From DASZHJ01 sp963735465 (GTDB lineage Bacteria; Pseudomonadota; Alphaproteobacteria; ATCC43930; CGMCC-115725), in the NCBI GenBank assembly GCA_963735465.1, contig CAVTLA010000001.1, positions 2,852,001-2,916,000 of the forward strand: a DNA stretch of 64,000 bases, given 5' to 3'. The notes under the pieces were generated by a model. It saw only the letters and a list, made by a program, of their open reading frames with translations. It did not search any database and had not been told where the DNA came from. Shown here piece after piece: positions 60,210 through 64,000 of this stretch (position 1 is its first letter; each line of letters opens with the position of its first letter). Both the position numbers and the translations under genes were made by a program.

Positions 60210-61214
60210 GTGACCGCTCCCGAGCCCCTCTCCGCCACCACCAAGGATCTCGTCGATGAAGTCGAGGCGCTCGGCCATCGCCTGCGGCTGGTGCGCGAGC
60301 GCATCGGCCGGGTCATTTTCGGCCAGCGCGAGGTGGTGGATCAAGCCCTGATCACCATCCTCTCCGGCGGGCACACGCTGCTGATCGGCGTCCCCGGCCT
60401 CGCCAAGACCAAGCTGGTGGAGACGCTGGGGATCGTGCTGGGGATGGCGGACAAGCGCATCCAGTGCACGCCCGACCTGATGCCTGCCGACATCCTCGGC
60501 GCCGAGGTGCTGGAGGAGAGCGACGTCGGCCGCCGCTCGTTCCGCTTCATCCCGGGCCCGGTATTCTGCCAGCTGCTGATGGCGGACGAGATCAACCGCG
60601 CCAGCCCGCGCACGCAATCGGCGTTGCTGCAGGCGATGCAAGAGGGTCGGGTGTCGGTCGCGGGACAATACCACCCGCTGCCCCGCCCCTTCCACGTGCT
60701 GGCGACGCAGAACCCCCTGGAACAGGAAGGCACCTACCCGCTTCCGGAAGCCCAGCTCGACCGCTTCCTGCTGCAGATCGACGTGGGCTACCCCGATCTC
60801 GAGGCGGAGCGGCAGATGCTGCTGATGACCACGGGCCTGATCGAGGAGCGGCCGAGCGAGGCGATGGGGACCACCGAGCTGCTGGCGGCCCAGCGCCTGG
60901 TGCGCCGCATTCCCGTGGGCGAAAGCGTGGTGGAGGCGATCCTCAAGCTGGTGCGCTCCGGCCGGCCCGAAAGCGCCCAGTCCGAGACGCAGCGCCATAT
61001 CGCCTGGGGCCCGGGCCCGCGGGCAAGCCAAGCGCTGATGCTGGCGAGCCGCGCTCGCGCCCTGCTCGACGGCCGCCTCAGCCCGTCGATCGACGACGTG
61101 GTCGCGCTGGCGGCGCCGGTGCTGCGCCATCGCATGGCGCTCACCTTCGCAGCGCGCGCCGATGGCGTCAGCATTACCCAGGTGATCGACCGCCTGGTCG
61201 ATCCCCTGCGCTGA
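60210..61214 (+). CDS. MoxR family AAA+ ATPase
   Basis: Chaperone-like ATPase of 334 residues, cytosolic. It has VIFGQREVVDQALITILSGG, the Walker A-type GVPGLAKTKLVETL, CTPDLMPADILGAEVLEE, Walker B LLMADEINRASPRTQSALLQAM, and QNPLEQEGTYPLPEAQLDRFL. The moxR family is usually next to DUF58 and vWA-like genes, as here, and helps assemble or activate target complexes. The start at 60210 is the first after the DUF1285 promoter space. Confidence 0.92.
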   Translation: MTAPEPLSATTKDLVDEVEALGHRLRLVRERIGRVIFGQREVVDQALITILSGGHTLLIGVPGLAKTKLVETLGIVLGMADKRIQCTPDLMPADILGAEVLEESDVGRRSFRFIPGPVFCQLLMADEINRASPRTQSALLQAMQEGRVSVAGQYHPLPRPFHVLATQNPLEQEGTYPLPEAQLDRFLLQIDVGYPDLEAERQMLLMTTGLIEERPSEAMGTTELLAAQRLVRRIPVGESVVEAILKLVRSGRPESAQSETQRHIAWGPGPRASQALMLASRARALLDGRLSPSIDDVVALAAPVLRHRMALTFAARADGVSITQVIDRLVDPLR

Positions 61215-61243
61215 TCCGGTCGGCGAGGCAGACCCCCTAGACA

Positions 61244-62131
61244 ATGGCCGCTACCCCCGCGCCAGGCACGCTCAAGCACCGCGCCGAGGAGCTGGCGGCA
61301 CAGCTGCCGCCGCTGCTCGTCGAGGCCGAGCGCGTCGCCATCACGGTGTCCCAGGGTGTGCACGGCCGCCGGCGCGTGGGCCAGGGCGAGACCTTCTGGC
61401 AGTTCCGGCAATACGAGCCCGGCGAGCCCGCCCAGCGCATCGACTGGCGCGAGAGCGCGCGCTCGGAGCGCCTTTACGTCCGCGAGACCGAGTGGGAAGC
61501 GTCGGAGAGCGTCTGGATCTGGCGCGACACTTCGCCCTCCATGACCTATGCCTCGAGCCCGTCGCTTCCCACCAAGCGGCTGCGCGCGGATCTGGTGGCG
61601 CTGGCGCTGGCGGCGCTGCTGGTCCGCGGCGGCGAGCGCGTGACCTTGTTGGGCTCCGGCCTCACGCCGGCGACCGGCAACGCTACTCTCAATCGCCTGG
61701 CGCTGCTGATCGACCGCGCCGGCGCCGAGGGCGCCAGCCTCCCCGCCTTCGAGGCGCTGCCGCGCTATGGCCAGCTGGTGATGATCGGCGACCTGCTGTC
61801 GCCGCTGCCGGAGATCGAGACCCTGACGCGACGCTTCGCGGCACTCGGCGTGAAGGGGCACCTGCTGCAGGTGCTCGACCCCGTGGAGGAGACGCTGCCC
61901 TTCGAGGGCCGCGTGCGCTTCGAGGGGCTGGAGAACGAAGAGACGCTGCTGCTGGCCCGCGTCGAGACCATCCGCGACCAGTACGAGGAGCGCCTCAAGC
62001 GGCACCGCGAAGGTCTCGCGGCCTTGACGCAGATGCTGGGCTGGAGCTTCGGCATGCACCGCACCGACCGGCCGGCGACGACGGCGCTGCTGGCGCTCTA
62101 TGGCGCGCTGGCGCGCCCGGCGGGGCCATAG
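61244..62131 (+). CDS. DUF58 domain-containing protein
   Basis: Cytosolic 295-residue protein, second gene of the moxR cluster. It has RRRVGQGETFWQFRQYEPGEPAQRIDWRESARSERLYVRETE in consecutive pieces, the DUF58 hallmark, and a vWA-like fold following with WIWRDTSPSMTY (a DxSxS-like loop DTSPS). The function is unknown; family members are thought to act with MoxR ATPases on membrane-bound vWA proteins. It follows moxR after 29 bases and precedes the BatA-like gene by three. Confidence 0.9.
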   Translation: MAATPAPGTLKHRAEELAAQLPPLLVEAERVAITVSQGVHGRRRVGQGETFWQFRQYEPGEPAQRIDWRESARSERLYVRETEWEASESVWIWRDTSPSMTYASSPSLPTKRLRADLVALALAALLVRGGERVTLLGSGLTPATGNATLNRLALLIDRAGAEGASLPAFEALPRYGQLVMIGDLLSPLPEIETLTRRFAALGVKGHLLQVLDPVEETLPFEGRVRFEGLENEETLLLARVETIRDQYEERLKRHREGLAALTQMLGWSFGMHRTDRPATTALLALYGALARPAGP

Positions 62132-62134
62132 GAG

Positions 62135-64000
62135 ATGCTCAGCCTGGGCAGCCTCGCTTTCGCCGCGCCCTGGATCCTGCTGGGATTCGCGGTGCTGCCG
62201 GTCCTGTGGTGGCTGCTCAGGGTGACGCCGCCGGCGCCGAAGCGCGTGGTCTTCCCGGCGCTGCGCCTGCTGCGGGATCTACTGCCCCGGGAGGAGACGC
62301 CGTCGAAGACGCCGCTCTGGCTCATCCTGATGCGGATGGCGCTGGCGGCTCTCATCATCCTGGCGCTCGCGCATCCGCTGCTGAATCCCAACGCCCGCTT
62401 CGCCGGCAATGGTCCCCTGGTGATCGCGGTGGATGACGGCTGGAGCGCGGCACCGCGCTGGAGCGAGCGGCAGGCCGCGCTCAATCAGCTCGTCTCCCAG
62501 GCCGAGCGCGAGGATCGCCGCGTCGTGCTGCTCGGCACCGCGCCGATGCCGGGCGAGACAGCGCCGCCGCCACTCTCCCTGCTGCGGCCGGAAGACGCCC
62601 GCGCCGCCGCCGCCGAGATGGTGCCGCGGCCCTGGCCGGTGGACCGCAAGGCGGCGCTCGCCCGTCTCGACGGGCTGCCCCTCGACGGCGCCGCCGTGGT
62701 CTGGCTCAGCGACGGTCTCGACGACGGCAGCGCCTATGCCTTCGCCGAGGGACTGACGCGCTACGACAGCCTGCATGTGCTGATGGACGATCCGACGGTG
62801 CTGCCGCACCTGGTATCGCCCGGCGATCGGGACGCCAAGGATCTGAGCGTGGTCGTGCATCGCGCCCAGGCGCCCGCCGAGGCGCGCTTCACCGTGCGCG
62901 CGGTCGGCGACGACGGCCGCCTCCTCGCCCGCGAGGACGTGCAGATGGCGGCGGACGAGGATACGGCGACGGTGGCGCTCAAGATGCCGGTGGAGCTACG
63001 CAACCGCGCCACCAGCGTGGTGATCGAGGGCGAGGCCTCCGCCGCCAGCACGCTGCTGCTGGACGAGCGCTGGCGCCGGCGCCCGGTCGGCATCGCGGCG
63101 CCGCCCCCCGGCGAGGCCGCGCAGCCTCTGCTGTCCGGCGCCTATTACCTCGAGCGCGCGCTCCTGCCGTTCAGCGAAGTGCGGCGCGCGCCGGTGGCGC
63201 AGCTCCTGCAGCGCGAGATCGCGGTGCTGCTGCTGCCCGACGCCACCACTCTCGAAAGCGCCGATCGCGCGGCGCTGGTGAAATGGATGGACGCCGGCGG
63301 GCTGGTGCTGCGCTTCGCCGGTCCGAACCTGGCGGAGAATCCCGACGACCTCCTGCCGGTGACCTTGCGGCGCGGCGGCCGCGTGCTGGGCGGCGCGCTC
63401 TCCTGGGAGAAGCCGGCGCATCTGGCGCCTTTCGATGCCGACAGTCCGTTCTCCGGCCTCGCGATCCCCGACGACGTGACGGTCAATCGCCAGGTGCTGG
63501 CGGAGCCGTCCCTCGATCTCTCCGGCAAGACCTGGGCGCGGCTCACCGACGGCACGCCGCTGGTCACCGCTGAGAAGCACGGCAAGGGCTGGCTGGTGCT
63601 GGTGCACACCACCGCCGATCCCGAGTGGTCGTCGCTGCCGATCTCCGGCCTTTTCGTCGACATGCTCCGGCGGATCGTGGGATTGAGCCAGGGCGTGGCG
63701 GCGGCCTCCGAGGGACCGCTGCCGCCGGTGGAGACCCTCGACGGGTTCGGCCGCCTCGGCGGCGCGCCGGCGAGCGCGCAGCTGATTGCCGCCGGCGCCT
63801 TCGCCTCGACGCGGGTCAATGCGCGCCATCCGCCCGGCTTCTACGGCACCACCGACGCGCGCCGCGCCCTCAATCTCGCCGGCGCGGTGGACAGTCTGGC
63901 GCCGCTGACGCGGCTCCCCAACGCCGCGGCGCTCACGCCCTACGAGCGCGGCCGCGAGAAGGATTTCCGGCCCTGGCTATTGGGCGGCGCGCTCGGCCTC
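62135..64000 (+). CDS. BatA N-terminal / DUF4159-type membrane protein (partial)
   Basis: Third gene of the cluster, open past the window end; 622 codons are visible. It starts MLSLGSLAFAAPWILLGFAV, a BatA-type first membrane span, has a second span PLWLILMRMALAALIILALA near residue 62, then a large extracytoplasmic part with VIAVDDGWSAAP in the position of a vWA loop and VVWLSDGLDDGSAYAFAEGL. A further GHG-type segment KHGKGWLVLVHTTADPEW is near residue 478. A C-terminal DUF4159 domain is usual in this family but would lie beyond 64000. Confidence 0.82.
   Translation, partial: MLSLGSLAFAAPWILLGFAVLPVLWWLLRVTPPAPKRVVFPALRLLRDLLPREETPSKTPLWLILMRMALAALIILALAHPLLNPNARFAGNGPLVIAVDDGWSAAPRWSERQAALNQLVSQAEREDRRVVLLGTAPMPGETAPPPLSLLRPEDARAAAAEMVPRPWPVDRKAALARLDGLPLDGAAVVWLSDGLDDGSAYAFAEGLTRYDSLHVLMDDPTVLPHLVSPGDRDAKDLSVVVHRAQAPAEARFTVRAVGDDGRLLAREDVQMAADEDTATVALKMPVELRNRATSVVIEGEASAASTLLLDERWRRRPVGIAAPPPGEAAQPLLSGAYYLERALLPFSEVRRAPVAQLLQREIAVLLLPDATTLESADRAALVKWMDAGGLVLRFAGPNLAENPDDLLPVTLRRGGRVLGGALSWEKPAHLAPFDADSPFSGLAIPDDVTVNRQVLAEPSLDLSGKTWARLTDGTPLVTAEKHGKGWLVLVHTTADPEWSSLPISGLFVDMLRRIVGLSQGVAAASEGPLPPVETLDGFGRLGGAPASAQLIAAGAFASTRVNARHPPGFYGTTDARRALNLAGAVDSLAPLTRLPNAAALTPYERGREKDFRPWLLGGALGL

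Noticed and set aside
1..64000. tRNA, rRNA, CRISPR array, insertion sequence, integrase or prophage genes
   Set aside because: None could be supported; no transposase or integrase motifs, cloverleaf-like stretches or regular repeat arrays were seen.

Overview
The window is a 64 kb stretch of a high-GC chromosome from an alphaproteobacterium, most likely of Rhodospirillales type. The pointers are petA-petB-petC followed by divergent trmL-hemF, a phasin with PhaR-like upstream sites, UbiK, the lgt / MidA-like methyltransferase / pgeF run, and the DUF6111-cca-Nudix-DUF1285-moxR-DUF58 block. Coding density is high, many neighbours overlap by 1-4 bases (TGATG or ATGA junctions), and several genes use GTG or TTG starts. 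No tRNA, rRNA, CRISPR array, insertion sequence or prophage gene was seen.

Layout. 0-3.3 kb: molybdenum cofactor genes (mobB, moeA, moaD, moaE) with an SDR oxidoreductase inserted. 3.3-7.6 kb: ilvE divergent from a MarR regulator, then an OmpR-type response regulator, histidine kinase and acetyltransferase. 7.6-10.6 kb: CsaA, a frameshifted metallo-hydrolase, phasin, thioesterase, TetR. 10.7-13.1 kb (minus): ubiK-ybjN-proC-ybaK. 13.2-16.9 kb: rfaD, lgt, a MidA-like methyltransferase, pgeF. 16.9-20.2 kb: a DUF2817 hydrolase, an M24-fold protein lacking the metal ligands, a 22-residue hydrophobic ORF and an internally duplicated lipoprotein. 20.3-23.9 kb: prs, rplY, pth, ychF. 25.0-31.9 kb: a binding-protein ABC importer (binding protein, ATPase, fused permease) interrupted by a TPR / 2OG-Fe(II) oxygenase gene and followed by a threonine aldolase.

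32-40.9 kb is accessory metabolism: an EEP-family phosphohydrolase, a secreted clan GH-D-like glycosidase, a CGNR regulator divergent from a dehalogenase-like hydrolase, a frameshifted TcuA-like flavoprotein, dienelactone hydrolase, and two-subunit aconitase X with a lipoprotein. 40.9-44.5 kb carries mtnP, mtnA and a fuculose-aldolase-like class II aldolase, the gene set of the DHAP shunt (5'-deoxynucleoside salvage), with a secreted DUF1194 gene in between. Next come a secreted hydrolase, a class III nucleotide cyclase, a frameshifted CgeB-like glycosyltransferase, and a TetR/MFS pair with clear operators. 50.1-54.4 kb is the cytochrome bc1 operon, trmL and hemF. 54.5-64 kb has clpP, minCDE, cca, DUF6111, Nudix, DUF1285 and the moxR / DUF58 / BatA-DUF4159 block, cut by the window end.

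Most of the window is housekeeping. The observations most worth a second look are the metal-less M24 / DUF2817 pair, the DHAP-shunt set, the aconitase X cluster, a tandem double-hairpin repeat between hemF and clpP, several readable operators, and three single-base frameshifts in otherwise intact genes, which may be sequencing errors or real decay.
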